Under the pieces are notes generated by a model. The model was not told the DNA's origin, made no database searches, and saw only the letters and a program-made list of their open reading frames with translations. The translations under genes were made by a program, and so were the position numbers. Shown here one piece after another: positions 49,926-62,951 of a stretch of DNA of 64,000 nt (position 1 is its first letter; each line of letters begins with the position of its first letter). Source of the DNA: Collybiopsis luxurians FD-317 M1 (Eukaryota > Basidiomycota > Agaricomycetes > Agaricales > Omphalotaceae); assembly GCA_000827265.1 (NCBI GenBank), contig KN834757.1, positions 596,537 through 660,536 of the forward strand, given 5' to 3'.

Positions 49926-51357
49926 TAGGACGCCACGTCTTTTAGGCATTTATTCTCACCTCCAGGCAAGTTGATGATAAGACTTCCTTTGTGGTCGGCT
50001 TCTAAAGGATCGTCTAAAGATCCCGGCTCCGATGGACCTCTCATTGAGCTCGAGGGCAAAAGGTCATTTAGGCTTTTATCGAAGATCTCCTTTCAGGCCG
50101 GAGAAGGAAGAGAAGATGGCTACTTTTGCAAGATGTTCGTTGACAAGCGACTTCCTCGAATCTTGGACGGCGCCTTGGAAATTCAAGGGTGCTCTAGCTG
50201 TAAGATTCGGTCCCTCTTTTCAACGTATTCGATCGGCGAATCCTATTCGCTCGTTCAGATAAGATGGTATCTCCGTACGACAGTTCACGGAGTGACAGGT
50301 CTACATCTCGAATTTACCTCATCGGTATGATGCGGGTATTCAACTTGGGACTCCCTCTGATTTTGGACAAAGGAAGTGAAGTACCCCGAGGACGGCCTTT
50401 CCTTGGGAGGCTAGCACACATACATACGCTGTATGTAAACACCTCGGTCCAATTCCTCATTGGCATGAGAAATGCCAGGACAAGCATGGTGCTCGCCGAA
50501 TCATGTTGACACGATTAAACCCGAATACTCTTTGCTTTGTGTCGTGTCGCAATTCACTGCTCAGGCATGTACTGAATACTCTGAACGAACAAACGTTTGT
50601 GTTCTATACTTACAAAGGGCAGACCGGTCTATCAATTTATCCCGCCAATACTGCGCCAAATGCGCCATTGTTGTACCTTCACTTTCAAGTCGGAGCTGGA
50701 TCCGAAAAGGCGCGGGACGGGGCGGGGACGGAGCATGGCGGGACGGAGCGTGATTTTCGCCATTCGATTTTCTTGCCGCAGATGAGAGAGCCGGGACGGC
50801 AACTGGATAAAGCCTTTGGGCCGGGCAATGCTCTGCGGGGACAAGTTTTATACGGGGGGGTCCGTGGAGCAAGCGAAGGAAGCTATAGTTGCTAGTAAAG
50901 CGATACTGTTTGGTTGTACAGCTCCAACCGTTGATTGTAACCAACAATAAAATTTTGTATGATTGCAATGTCCGACGGTACAGTATAACTTAGTAATTGG
51001 CCGCCCGGCTTACGTGGGAATGTTAGTTCAACAGATTTCCCTGAAAAATGATTCTCGCAATTTCGACCCAACCTCCATCTTCACCGCCAATCCGCACTCA
51101 ACTTTTTTTTTCCTCAAAGGCCTTTTGGCGAGCGGGAGCTCAGTCTCAATCGCAGGTCCTTTGTTGAGGTTTCCCAGTTAATTCTCCTTTTCTTTCAACA
51201 AATCCTTACCTTGGAATCTGTTGACCGACATGATATCGCTGTAGATTTAAATTTGCGATTGTCCTATTTCATTCGGGCTTTATTTGCTCGGCCCTCAATT
51301 AACGCTTTTTGCACTCAAACCATAACCAACTCCAACCCAATTTCTCATACCCACATT
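49926..51357. other. Intergenic region upstream of the HAL-type kinase
   Basis: 1.4 kb with short frames on both strands (for example 49971-50330) but no recognisable domain or splice support. A G-rich stretch (GGGACGGGGCGGGGACGGAG) lies near 50710. Pyrimidine-rich sequence near 51100-51200 probably belongs to the kinase promoter. Confidence 0.45.
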
Positions 51358-53353
51358 ATGTCTGCTGCTCAGGTCTCTTCTGAAACTGAAGCCCAAACGG
51401 ACGGCGACGGCCCTGAGGGTTCGGATAAACCCCCGCATGAAGACATATCGAACAATCAAAGTCATTCCGAATCCTCATCACCATCTTCCACCATGCCTGC
51501 CGAGTCTTCTCGTGGCGTTCCCCTTCCTCCACCTGAAGCAGGCACCTACGAGAAACAGCCTGGTTACACGAGGAATGCACTCAAGAGGCTCGTAGAATCT
51601 GGTCCAAACGCTCAGCCACCTGTTTTATCCCCAGCCCAGCTTGTCGCGGCCGTCAGTGCCACCGCAGCTTCATTACCCACTCCCAATAGCACACCCTCGA
51701 CCCCTTCCTCTGCGTCCACCGCCAAGCCGAATGTCATTATGCCTCATGTCAAACAACTCTCCCTCGGTTCAACCGATGAAAATTCCGGAACTACATCTCC
51801 GACGTCTTCGTCACCCACGGCGTCTGATTACGACTGGACTACCAGTGCACCTTCGACCAGAGCCAATAGTAGGGCGCCTAGCCGAGCACCGAGTATGTCT
51901 AATGGTGTTTCCGGCTCAAAACTCCAAATGAGCCAGGTTACGCCTGCGCCTAATGGAGTTCAGAGATCCGCCTCTTCAACCAGTACCAACAACCACGTCA
52001 TACCCGATCCCGCCATCGCCTCTCGGCCAAAGCCCGCTTCCGTGCATTCAACGGACGGTGAAAAGCACAAATTTACTCTAAAAGATCTTTTAGCCAGCGG
52101 ACCAAAGCTAACGCGGAAATCGTCTCAGCGTTCTACCGGAAGTAGAAGCAGTAAAAAGTCGGACGGCGGCGAAAGTGACGGGGGCGGCCCAAAATCCACT
52201 GCGGGAGACAGCGCGACCAGCTTGTCGAAAAAGTATGGTATCTGCCAGAAGGTTGCCATTGGAAAAGGGGCCACTTCGGTTGTTAGACTGGCTCACAAGT
52301 GGGATCGCAGCGAAGAGCGGCTGTACGCTATCAAGGTAATGTTTCCACATGCCGCCCGTGCGCGCTGTTTATTTCAATTCTTCCTGACACAAAAGACTTG
52401 ACTAGGAATTCCGAAAACGTCGCAAGAATGAGACGGAGAAGGAATATGTCAAGAAGCTCACGGCCGAGTTCTGTATCTCGTCTACCTTGCATCATACGAA
52501 TATCGTCGAAACTGTGGATTTGGTGCAGGACGAGAGTCAGCATTGGTGCGAAGTGATGGAGTTCTGTCCTGGCGGTGATCTCTATGCGGCTATAAAGAAG
52601 GGTGGAATGTCCCCGAGCGAGGTCGAATGCTGCTTCAAGCAAATGCTTTGCGGGGTTCAGTATCTTCATAGTCAGGGCGTTGCTCATCGCGACATCAAAC
52701 CGGAGAATTTGTTTTTCGATACCAAAGGTCATCTTAAGGTGATAATTCTTCGTTGTTTATGTTTTGAAGACCCTTAACATCCTCGCACAGATCGGTGACT
52801 ATGGTGCATCTACGGTGTACAGACTTCCTTGGGAAGCCACGATACACATGTCCACGGGTCTTTGTGGCAGTGAGCCGTATATCGCACCGGAGCAGTTTTT
52901 GGGTAAACGTGAGTACACGATTGTCTCTTTGCATGGTGATACGTGTTTTCTAATGTGTGCACTACTTTAGCGTACGACGCTCGGTTAGTCGACATCTGGG
53001 CTTGCGGCGTGGTCTACTATTGTCTTCACTTTTCGGAGCTTCCTTGGCGGGCAGCGCAGAAATCAGATCAGCTCTTTGCGTCGTATGCCGAAGCTTGTAG
53101 ATCGCCTCAGCCTGCCCAGTCGGCTTGTCCTCCAACTATCAACAACCTTTCCCCCAGGGCATGCAGGACCTTGTTGCGACGGATGCTAGAGCCTGATCCC
53201 AAGCAGCGTGCCACGATCGAGGAAGTTATGAAACACTCGTGGTTGCAGAGTGTTGAGGTGTGCCATGAGGTTGCGGAACCGAAACATGTCCACGTTTATG
53301 CCAGGCAACTCGCCGAGGCGCAGCTGAGGGAGCTTAGAGATGAAATGCGATAA
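51358..53353 (+). CDS. Ser/Thr protein kinase, HAL (HAL4/SAT4-like) family
   Basis: Four exons (51358-52335, 52406-52738, 52791-52908, 52971-53353) give 603 residues. The first 250 or so are Ser/Pro/Thr-rich and disordered. The kinase domain has IGKGATSVV (glycine loop), YAIKEFRKRRKNE (VAIK), EVMEFCPGGDLYAAI, AHRDIKPENL, IGDYGAS (DYG in place of DFG), CGSEPYIAPEQF and VDIWACGVVYYCLH. The basic EFRKRR stretch after the lysine and the EFCPGGDLYAAIKKG block are characteristic of fungal HAL kinases, which in yeast stabilise plasma-membrane ion and nutrient transporters. Start ATG is chosen because upstream in-frame sequence lacks another ATG. All splice sites are canonical and the gene looks intact. 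Confidence 0.92.
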
Positions 53354-54097
53354 TCGGGTCTTCGAGCGCCACTTCTGTTCGTGGATGTACATATTTTTCT
53401 TGACCACGACATACGACATTATAATTCCTCCTTTTCCCCTTTTCTCTTGGATTTGCTTTCCTCTCTGTTGCTCAGTGATCCGCAATGGGGTGTAAAACTA
53501 GCTTTTTGGTCTATATGTGGTCCATGTCTTGTCTGCTGTGAGTATTGCTTGACGGTGTTGATGCTTTCGAATTTTTTTTTTTCCTTCTTGTTCTTTTTAC
53601 TCCATGTGTGCCCCTCCTTCACGTTTTACTTACCGTTTCGTGGGGGTATGTGGAGTGGTAATTCCCTTTTTCCATACTGTACAAAACCTACGCATACATT
53701 TTCTTCATTTACTACTGATAATGTTGACTTAGTAATTGGTGCATCATGATCAGGTCGAAGCAGCCTTTGTTAGGGTGATGGTGGGCTGTTGGCTCGCCAG
53801 TCCCTGGTCACTCGAGGGTTTTTACTTTCGACTTCTTTACGACGTTTCTTCTTTCTTCTCTTTCATCGTCCTTCTTTGTACGTACTTCAAAACTTATATC
53901 CGGCCTCATGACCTCTGTGTTTCTAGTTAGCATACTTACCTAGTCCCTCAAGATACAGAAATAAATGACAGAATTCAACTAACATACATGCGCAGTACAT
54001 TCTCGTATCTAAGGCACTTTCTTTTTATTTGGGTGGCTCAATCAAATGAGAGGTTTTCCCAAGATTTATATCATATATCAGTCCATGCGCACGCCCC
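53354..54097. other. Intergenic region
   Basis: T-rich 3' flank of the HAL kinase followed by about 400 bp of unassigned DNA. No gene seen. Confidence 0.5.
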
Positions 54098-54840
54098 ATG
54101 GCTGCTGCTGTTGCGGATCTGACCATCTCCTTCTTGACTGACCGCCAACTTGAGCTTGGACTGTGGGCAAAGTGGGAAAACAGAAATTTTAAAAAGAGAA
54201 ATGTCCAGCCAGGATTGGGTGTTGTATACGTACGATGTGGTCAGTCTTGGAATTTTCGTTCTGTGTTACGCCTGTTCCGTGCTTGACGCTTGGCGCTCTA
54301 TGCTGAATCCTGATATTTTGTATATGGATACTCGCATGCTCTAGAATCCTGAGCAGGTCAACAGAAGAGAACCAGTATCTGGAGCCGAACGGACGAGGAA
54401 AAGTAGGTAAGTGGGCTGGACGCTGGGCAAGTCCCGAAGCTTTAAGCTTAAGCTTGAGCTTGGGTGACTTAATGATACATAGTTTTACTGTTTTACCTAA
54501 CGCAGAAGTCTTATACAGGAAACGAAAAGCGCAAGGAGAACCTCCTGCGCGACGAGGTAGACCGCCAAAGCAGACATGTGTCAATTTGCAGTCGTCTGAC
54601 GTCGGCGGCTCCGCTGTATCTGCGTCGAATTCTCAACCTTTGACGAAGCTCAATGTACCTGGAGTAGACGAGGAGGTGGAGCTCTCGCGGTCAGAGTCGA
54701 CGTCACGGTCGATAGCATCATCTGAACGTCGTCCGAGTCAACCTAAAGGATACTCTGAATCCGGACAATTCTCGATTGTTACAACGGATAACTTTTCGCG
54801 GGTGTTGACGGAGGATCTGAGAAGGTTTGGATATCGATAA
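54098..54840 (+). CDS. Hypothetical basic protein with AT-hook-like motif
   Basis: Three exons are proposed: from the ATG at 54098 to a GTATAC or GTACGA donor near 54225, a middle exon starting after CTCTAG (about 54343), and a last exon after CCTAACGCAG (54505) to the TAA at 54840. The middle and last exons join through a GTAGGTAAGT donor. The last exon reads RKRKAQGEPPARRGRPPKQT, in which RRGRPPK is a canonical AT-hook core that binds the minor groove of AT-rich DNA. The rest is Ser-rich, ending DLRRFGYR. This suggests a small nuclear protein. The 5' exon is uncertain. Confidence 0.45.
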
Positions 54841-55134
54841 GCAATCATATCGCACGGGAAAGGCGTGAATTGGAGCTTGGGTCGAAATGATCATGGCGAC
54901 GACTCGGCCGGGAGCCTGGATAGTGTTGCGATTCGTGCTCACACATGCTGTACTCTATATGCGTTGATTCAACATCTTGGGGGGGTATACATACATCTAA
55001 CAGTAACAGTAGTTCTTTGTACAACTTGCTGTATTATACGAGATACATACATAACTCTATTGATAGTCAATAGTCCATGTCATGGAGGCAATCATCGAAT
55101 CAAATTGATTGATTCGCCCAAAGTTACAAAAATA

Positions 55135-55714
55135 TCACATTGGCAGCCAGCCTGCTTCCTTTAACAAGCGTCTTATATGCGGCGTATCGGGCTTGATCTC
55201 TCCATTCAAAGGCGCGAAATATTTCCGGAGCTTTCCGTCAAATTTGACGGGGTAGAATAAGCCTTCTTTCTGCTAAGACACGTAAGCATACACGTATTTC
55301 GAAGGAGGGGGAGAAGGAGAACGGGATCTTGGACCCGAGGAGTAAGGGAATATTGTAATTACCTCTCTGGTCTGGCCTTTCCGTGTTGTCTCGCCGGAAA
55401 CTCGACCTACATGCCAGTTCCCGCCAGACGTCCGTATCCAGACTGCTTGGCCTGTCTAAGGCGGGACAGACGAGTCAATGTGCGTCCTCGTGGGCGGGAA
55501 GAGAGACAAAACCTACATGGAACGTATATGGCCACGATTCGTCAAGATCTTGCGGTAATGGCTCGCTGAGTGTCGACTCGCTGTCGGCGTCGCTCCAGAA
55601 TTCAAGTTCCTCAGGGCTTACAGGACGCAGCAAGTTCTGCGGCCGCGAGTCCGATCGTGATTGCTTCAATTGAGAAGCTTTGCGAGACGCAGCTCTCGAT
55701 GTTACGCTAGGCAT
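55135..55714 (-). CDS. Small hypothetical protein with SH3/Tudor-like segment, 141 aa
   Basis: Exons 55517-55714, 55363-55455 and 55135-55269 join in phase (introns of 61 and 93 bp). A Ser/Arg-rich, probably disordered start (MPSVTSRAASRKASQLKQSR) precedes a compact domain: GQAVWIRTSGGNWHVGRVSG, then EGLFYPVKFDGKLRKYFAPL and a helix (PDTPHIRRLLKEAGW). The alternating short beta strands with WxxGxV and FYPVKF spacing are reminiscent of SH3-like or Tudor-like barrels used in chromatin readers, but I cannot name the family. Splice joints were chosen to keep the domain continuous. Well-conserved appearance suggests a real gene. Confidence 0.65.
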
Positions 55715-56693
55715 TTGTAGTGATGGTAGCAGAGTATGTTATGGGGATATGTGCTAAAGCAATATATATAGGCAAGAGGTTGAGTGCGGGAGATCAGTCA
55801 AGTCAATCTGATGCTGTTTCGACCAGATTAGTACAGGTGCTGTTGGTAAGTTGCTGTGGGCAGGGCAGTTAGGGAAATTCGCAATATAGGCAGTGCAGTT
55901 GCAGAGGGGAAGCCGTGAGGCTCTTTATACCTGTCGTCTAATTTCTTGCGGAGCGGCCACATGCCATCTTAATCCATTGTTCTAATATATCTAGCTCTAT
56001 TTTCATGGTCCATGTATTGTCATTGTAGCAAAATAACACAAAGGCGGAATGAATAACGAAGTCGACGCTTGGACCCTCTGAATGGGCGGCCCATGCAGTA
56101 GAATAAGTACAAAGGTCGGCGGAAACCTCCAGGCTTGAGCTCATGGCCAGGCCAGAGACGTGACAATGCGCATAAAGCATGTTTTTCCTTTTTCAGATAC
56201 AACTTCCCGTTACTATAGGCGCACTAGTTAATTTAAGGTTTTATAGTCATATCCATCTTCATATCGATCTTTCAACTTTGTTGTTTGAACATTCCGAGAT
56301 GGAATGATGAGCATCATTAGAACATGCTGTGGACTTGGCCACAAAGGAACAAGACTGTTCATCGGCGCTTGCATAGGACTGAATGAATGTTTAGCTGGAA
56401 TGTCGAGTTATTCATATCTTTTCGCCTGACCAGTTTCAAAAGATAGTGGAGCAAAGGTCTGACACAACCGTCCTGTCAAGTGAGACTGAGCAGAGATTGG
56501 TCGACCTTGGAGACGGGAGGGGGGGGGAAGAACGGTAGTTCTTGTAGGAGGCGGTCACAACAACGTTACTTAAACCTGTGGTGAATTGATGGCACTAAAG
56601 CACATCATCTCACATTCCGGAGATCAATGCTAGATGAAAACATTAGATACGTTCTCCAGTCATTAATTCCTGCTGACAGCAACTGGAAAATTC
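55715..56693. other. Intergenic region
   Basis: Promoter of the small gene at 55714 and 3' flank of the P450 pseudogene. No gene. Confidence 0.5.
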
Positions 56694-58867
56694 TCATTGA
56701 GATTCGGCCGTAGCTAAAACTAACTCCTTCGCATAATGGGAACGAGGAACGATGGAACATTGAAATGGTTTGGGATGACTGCAAGACGGGCCACTGCAAG
56801 AACCCTGACACACGGGGAAAGGCACGGACCGGAAGAAGTGATGTGTGTATTCTCCTGAAATATGTATTTCATTGCCTCCCTCATCTTTTGCTTTGACTAC
56901 GTTCAACGTTGCCAACGTAGCTGCAATACAAAGCCAAACGGTGTTATCGGCCATATAACGACCCACACATATCCTATATGAGTTATAGATGCAAGGCTTG
57001 AAGGGAGAATTGAATAGCTTCACAAGACGAAGACGAACCTTCGCCCGAAGCCAAAGGCGGAAATGTCGTTTATACTAGAAAATGGGCCTTGATGAGAGTT
57101 GAAGAACCGTTCAGGTGAGAATATATCTGGTTCTGGATACATATCCGGGTCTCGATTTATTGCCCTAAAATCGAAGTCTTGTTCAATACAGCTGTCGTAG
57201 TTATACCAACAGAAATATGAGCAAACCAAAGGTTGGGAATGACTATGCAGCCTGGAAGAATATGAGAGAACTGAAAATCGCCGACGAAGAGTACTAAATG
57301 AACCTTGGGGAATAAGATAACCACGATAGAAGTCATCCTTGATAGACACATGAGAGATACCTACAGATTCCCTTTAATAAACTTATCTGCTTGACTAGAC
57401 TCCAAGTACGTACCAAGAGGAAGCGGAGGGTGTAATCGCATGACTTCACGGTAAATTGATTCAACATAAGGTAGAGATCGACGGTCTTCGAAAGTAGGCA
57501 GTCGATCCATGCCAATAACGCGATCGATTTCCTCTTGGCCTTTGGTTTGTACATCGGGGTGCATGACCATAGCAAGGAGAAACGAGCTAAGTGAGGATGC
57601 AGTCCGATAGATTCATGTGTGATTATCCAGTCGGAGAAAACCTAAATTACTGACCGTATCTGCCCCGGCTGCGAAGCTCATAGATTGGTCTCCTATCAAG
57701 CTAACAGCAGCTACAAACCTTACCGAGAGAGCTTGAAAAACCCATCACCTTGATCGCGTCAATCTCATCTTGATCCCCTTCATTTTGGGTGGCTAATTCG
57801 GCAATGAGGGAAGTGCCTATGCCTGATTTCTAGAGAAATCAATATAGAGAGGAGCCCATGCATGTGCGAAGTCCATCCTTACTAGATTGTTCATTGCAGT
57901 GTCAAAGGGAATGGCATTGATCTCCCTTACACCCTGCAAGCACTGATCTGTTATCCGCTTGAAGGTACAACCAGGAATCCATGACGGCATGTATCGCAGC
58001 CAAGGGAATCGGTCCAGGATATGGAAGTGCCATCTAACAGGACGAAGTCTAAGCAGTCATGTACGATTTCTGCCGTTTTCTGCCCTAGATAATCGTCAGG
58101 TTCGACATCGAGCCCATATAGTGCTGAGTATATGATCCCTTGAGAGAGCCTACGTGGTAGCGTATTATTATAATTATTGTTAGTGGGATAAAATGAATGT
58201 TTACATACGCCATGGTGTGTTGCATAAAGTTATTAGGCGCACTGATCATTCTTCGCAGAAACAGGTGAGTTTTTTGGTATTGCGCCGGGAAGAAACGATT
58301 GATTGTAGCTTCGCGAAAGTTTTGATGAAAGACCTATCGGCTTTTACGCCACTTCGTTGAATAGCGCTAGGTAACAAGAAATACATCAAGGCTGGACTGA
58401 ACAGTGTAGATATCACGGACTTGTAAGGCATGGATCAAATCTCTTCCAACTCTGAAATAGCAGAAAACAGCGAATCCAAATCTGCGGTCCTCAGGGGAGT
58501 GGAGCGTAAACTTACAGATCGGGTTTGAATGATGGGTCTCGATCTGAGTAGATGTGAGCTCGACTTTGCAGCAAGTCAGTGGCAACTTGAAGATCGTTGA
58601 TGATCAAGATATTCTGGCTACGAATGTAGGCAAGTTTGCCTATCAATTGGGATTCGAGCCAGGCCTTGAAGATCAGTTATATACCTTGCATGCACCGTAT
58701 TCTTTACCCCAGTCGCTGTACTGAACCCAAGGATCGTAGGTTGGAATGTTTTTGCCTGTCGGGCCCGGGGGATAAGGGGGTTTGGGAGCCTTACCGCGAG
58801 GTAGAAACCTGAGAAAGGTCAAAGCTATCGCTGTGACGAAAGGTAAAACAGAACTCTGCATGCCCAT
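56694..58867 (-). pseudogene. Cytochrome P450, disrupted copy
   Basis: Start MGMQSSVLPFVTAIALTFLR (membrane anchor), then PPYPPGPTGKN, an ExxR helix (YVESIYREVMRLHPPLP), PERFF and the haem loop split by an intron (FGFGRR-ICVGR). Overall plan equals the intact paralogue at 59855-62057. Three lesions are visible by alignment. A TAG at 58334-58336 stands where the paralogue has AAG (WRxxRKVFxQNF). One base is missing near 58024 after DGTS. The intron acceptor after GADT reads CGG where the paralogue has TAG before ACCTCC. Without repair the product stops at about residue 120. Probably a recently inactivated duplicate of a membrane-bound monooxygenase. Confidence 0.8.
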
Positions 58868-59854
58868 TGTGAAGACGTTCGGGTCCTGAGTTCACGCAAT
58901 ACATCTTCCTCCTGGTTAAATAGTGGCCGCCTGGACCTGACTGACGCCCTACAAGCTAATACTTCGGAATACAGCATCCGTAGCTGCGAAACATCCCTTA
59001 AGGTCCGAGGAAAGGAGGCGAAGATTGGGTGGAAGTGGAGCTCATATTTGCTGGCAAATGTAGCCGAATAAGAGAAGGAATAAGGTCATCATCCACAGAT
59101 TCTGGCCAGGAGAAAAATAGGTAATCGGCGAAGCGACAAAAAAAAAAAAATAGCCGCCACTTCGTCTCCTTGGCCCTCATCGTTTTTGCTCGATACTATC
59201 TGGTTCGGCCTTCCCGAAGTTCTTTTCATGACGAATAGGGATGTGGGGCGCTTGACTCCGCTTGGATCCAGATTGAACTTATTGCTCGAGAAGCAGCAAG
59301 CTTGTACCCGAAGCTCCGTGAAATATGCTTTCTTCCTTTTTCCTCGCTTCAGGGATTTCAGATTTGGACCGGTGGTAAGAAGGAAATTACTTAGTTTATT
59401 ACACGGTGGCGACCAGTCGGTTCGAGGTCGGTTAGCCCAGGATCTATAGATTATTACCCACCTTCTTTTGCCCCTCCGCACAGCGGACGTACCGCTGCTG
59501 CTCAGATCCTTTGGCTTTTATCTACAAGCTAGATTTGAGCCCTACCTCAAGAACTCCAGCTATCCGGGCGAGTCAAATAGAACTTGGCGTTACTGTAACT
59601 CCAGTACACTGAAACTTCACGTAGGGCTGGGCGACCAGCCATTGTTCAGTCTTTCAAAAGACTGATCGCCAGAATCAAGTGTCGAGCCTGGTAGGAACGG
59701 AATTTGTATAGTGCGTGCCAGTCATGGGCATCGCAGGGGATACTTACTTTCTGAAAGCATATCCCAGACGTGTGATCCATTTCGAAGATTTGTAGACAGA
59801 ACTATAAAAACACGACATCTTTACTAGTACATAAATATTTTGGAGAAAAGTTCA
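58868..59854. other. Intergenic region
   Basis: Promoter of the disrupted P450 and 3' flank of the intact one. Short frames only. Confidence 0.5.
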
Positions 59855-62057
59855 CTACTCGGACTCTTTCGTCGCTTGAATCAAGTCCATCGCATGTGGA
59901 GAGCGAGGAAGTATAGAACATTTGTACGGTTCAGGATGACTAAGGACCAGTTTTAGAGTGGCGATGAACCCCGGTTTGGCAAAGTACATACCGTAAGAAC
60001 CCATGGGTAAATTCTCCAGAAGTCTCGATATCATGTCCTTCTGCGTCTTTTGCCTTACTCAAGGTGAGCGTGGCAAGTACAGAAGCGATTGCGAGCCAAA
60101 CAGTGTTATCAGCCATATAGCGACCTGGACAAATTCTGGACCATTTTGAAAGACATGGATTAATTGGAAGACAGGAGCGTACGGGTACGAACCTTCGACC
60201 AAAACCAAAGGCAGTTACGTCGTTGGTCTTAATGTAAGGTCCATCTGGAGAGTTGAGGAACCGTTCAGGATAGAATTTTTCTGGGTCCGGATACATGTCT
60301 GGATCTCGGTTCATAGCCCTGCAATCACCATCTTACTCAAGATATGGTAACTTCAGCAGAAATACAAGCATACCAAATGTTGGGAACGATGACGCAGCCT
60401 GAAAAAAAGTAAAACATAATTTTGAACAGTCAGAGAAGTGAAAGGAGACCAGAACCTAAGAACCTTTGGGAATATGATAACCGCGGTAAATATCGTCGTC
60501 GCTCGATGCATGTGAGATACCTTGGGATTTTTTATGATGAGAGTCCTGTCTACCCGGTTGGAATTAAACTGCCTACCAAGAGGAAGGGGAGGGTGCAATC
60601 GCATAACTTCACGGTATATTGATTCGACGTAAGGCAAAGATTTACGATCTTCGAAGGTAGGTAGTCGATTCCGACCAATAATATAATCAATCTCTTCTTG
60701 TCCTTTGGTTTGTACGTCTGGATTCATGATCATACACAGGATAAATGAACTGATTGAGGAGGAGGTCTATTTTTTTTTCAACAATATTCAGTTGGAAAAC
60801 TTGTACGTGAAACAGCTTCACTGGCAGAGTGCTTACCGTATCTGCTCCAGCTGTCAAGTACGTAGAGTGATGTTCCAACAAGATAAACAGCAGTAATGTA
60901 GTGACAGAACTTACCGAGAGAGCTGACGAACCCCATTGCCTTGAGCGCTTCGATCTCTTCTGGGTTCCCTTCACTCTGAATAGCCAGTTCAGCAATGAGT
61001 GAAGTGCCCTTTCCCGATTTCTAAGAACTCAATGTAAGCAATGAGAGGCCGAAGGCAATGTGACATCCTTAACTAGATTGTTCACCGCCATGTCAAATGG
61101 GAGCGTATATGCTTCTTTCGTATCCTGAAGGCAGCGATCTGCCACATGCTGGAAGCTGCAACCGGGAAACCAAGACGGCATGTATCGCAGCCAGGGAAAT
61201 CGATCTAATGTTGGGAAAGTGCCGTTCAGAAGTATAGTGGCTAAAAGCTCTTCCACGATTTCTACTGTTTTCCGAGCAATATAATGGTCAGGGCCGATAT
61301 CAAGCCCATACACGGCGGAGTATATAAGTCCTTGAGAGAGACTAGTAGCGAGTGAGCGCTAGCCTGAACATTGACATAGATTCGAGAGAAACATACCCCA
61401 GAGTATGCTGCATGAATTGATCAGGTCCAGTGACCATCCTTCTCAGATATGCATGAACTCCTTTGTATTGCGCCGGGCAGAAACGAACGCTTGCGGCTTG
61501 ACGGAAATTTTGTTGGAAGACCTTTCTATGGTGGCGCCATTTGTTCGAGTAACGCTAGATAGCCGAAAGTCGAGGAAGGGCGGGACAGGAACTGTTCAAG
61601 TCACTCACCTGAAACACAAGAGCGTAATCTCTTCCCATTCTAGAAGCGTAGAAAGGATCTCAGTTTACCGGTCGACGAGAAATTCAACGCAAACTTGCAG
61701 ATCCATCACTACAGATGTTTCTCGATCTGAGTAGATGCGAGCTCGGTTTTCCAATAATTCAATAGCGACTTGAAGGTCGTTAATAATTAAGATATTCTTG
61801 CCGCGAACGTATAGAATTTGGCCTGTAAAATTTTCAACTTACACCATACTAAGTGATGAGCCGTCAAGTTTGTACCTACCGTACTCTTTACCCCAATCGC
61901 GGTACTGAATCCAAGGATCATAGGTCGACAATATGCTGTCGGCAGTTGGACCCGGGGGATAAGGGAATTTGGAAACATTTTGACGAGGTCGAAAGAGATA
62001 AGTCAAGATAAGAACAGTCAGTGCACTGAAAATTAGAACAGAGTTCTGGGTCTCCAT
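59855..62057 (-). CDS. Cytochrome P450 monooxygenase, intact copy
   Basis: ATG at 62057 gives METQNSVLIFSALTVLILTY, a single N-terminal membrane anchor, then the proline hinge KFPYPPGPT. Landmarks: WRHHRKVFQQNFR (helix C), GADT in helix I, ExxR in YVESIYREVMRLHPPLPLG, PERFL, and the haem-binding loop FGFGRR-ICPGR split by an intron, with Cys as the haem ligand. About nine introns are inferred, and the last exon ends LIQATKESE. The protein should be an endoplasmic-reticulum monooxygenase of the large agaricomycete class often compared with CYP64-type enzymes; substrate unknown. Its tandem neighbour at 56694-58867 is a disrupted duplicate. No lesion was found here. Confidence 0.85.
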
Positions 62058-62951
62058 TGCGCATGGGAGGATATAGAACTCCTTGCTTCTTCCACTTAAG
62101 TAGTTTTCTATCGATGACACCCGGTGACAGTGTCTGAGCTTCGCTCTATATCTGGAGCACGGTACCAATACAGCTCCAAGGATTCTTTCGACGTCTTAGG
62201 AGAATGAATAATCGAACCTGAGCATGAGGAAGCGAAGCAGAGCACATGAAGGCAGTTTCCATTTCATCGAGGGGGAACAAATGACCCAGTTTCTACGGAC
62301 ACACAGGTATGGTGGCTATAAAAATTGAACGTGAGCAGCCGTGTAGTTATATCAATCTGGGATTTCGATGCTTCCAAAAGGTCCACGCACCCAACTGAAT
62401 AGGCTCTACAGTCATGACTCAGTTCGGTCGCCATGTCCAGAATTTCCAAACGCGTGAACCAGAACTCCGATGTGAATTTTCAGAAAAGCACGACCCCGGA
62501 CGATGAGTATGATTGTGCGGTCCCCTGCGATTCCTGGATACAAAATGGCCTTTTTTGGTAAATGAAAAAGGTATTAATGCATCTAAGAAAAGGGAATCAG
62601 AGCGTCGAAGGAGTGTAAGCAGTCCTAATGTTGCAGATGTCCCAAGCTATATGTACCAGTCAATCTGCCATAGACCTACGTCCGTGGTGGATTATTCTAA
62701 GCTCCACGAACTTCGCGGGATATGTACTCGTCTGAGCTGCCTCAAAAGTACCTTCCACGATAATCACTATCAGAATTTTAATGAGCTTACCGGAGTACAT
62801 TTCATCGCTTGCATTTGACTACATATGCCATTACCAAGTGCTGTAACGAAGTTGAATGGCACGCAGTCCTCAGCGCTTATTTCCGAATTGAGTGATTAGC
62901 TAAGCCATTGTGGTCGCAGTTTCGCGCAGCTTTGTTGGATCCTTCTAATCC
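62058..62951. other. Divergent promoter region between P450 and VPS4
   Basis: About 890 bp shared upstream of the P450 (minus) and VPS4 (plus). The frame at 62513-62818 has no protein character. Nothing else recognised. Confidence 0.5.

Noticed and set aside
49971..50330. 119-codon plus-strand frame considered as a gene or transposon fragment
   Set aside because: No homology recognised, no splice support, and composition like surrounding intergenic DNA.
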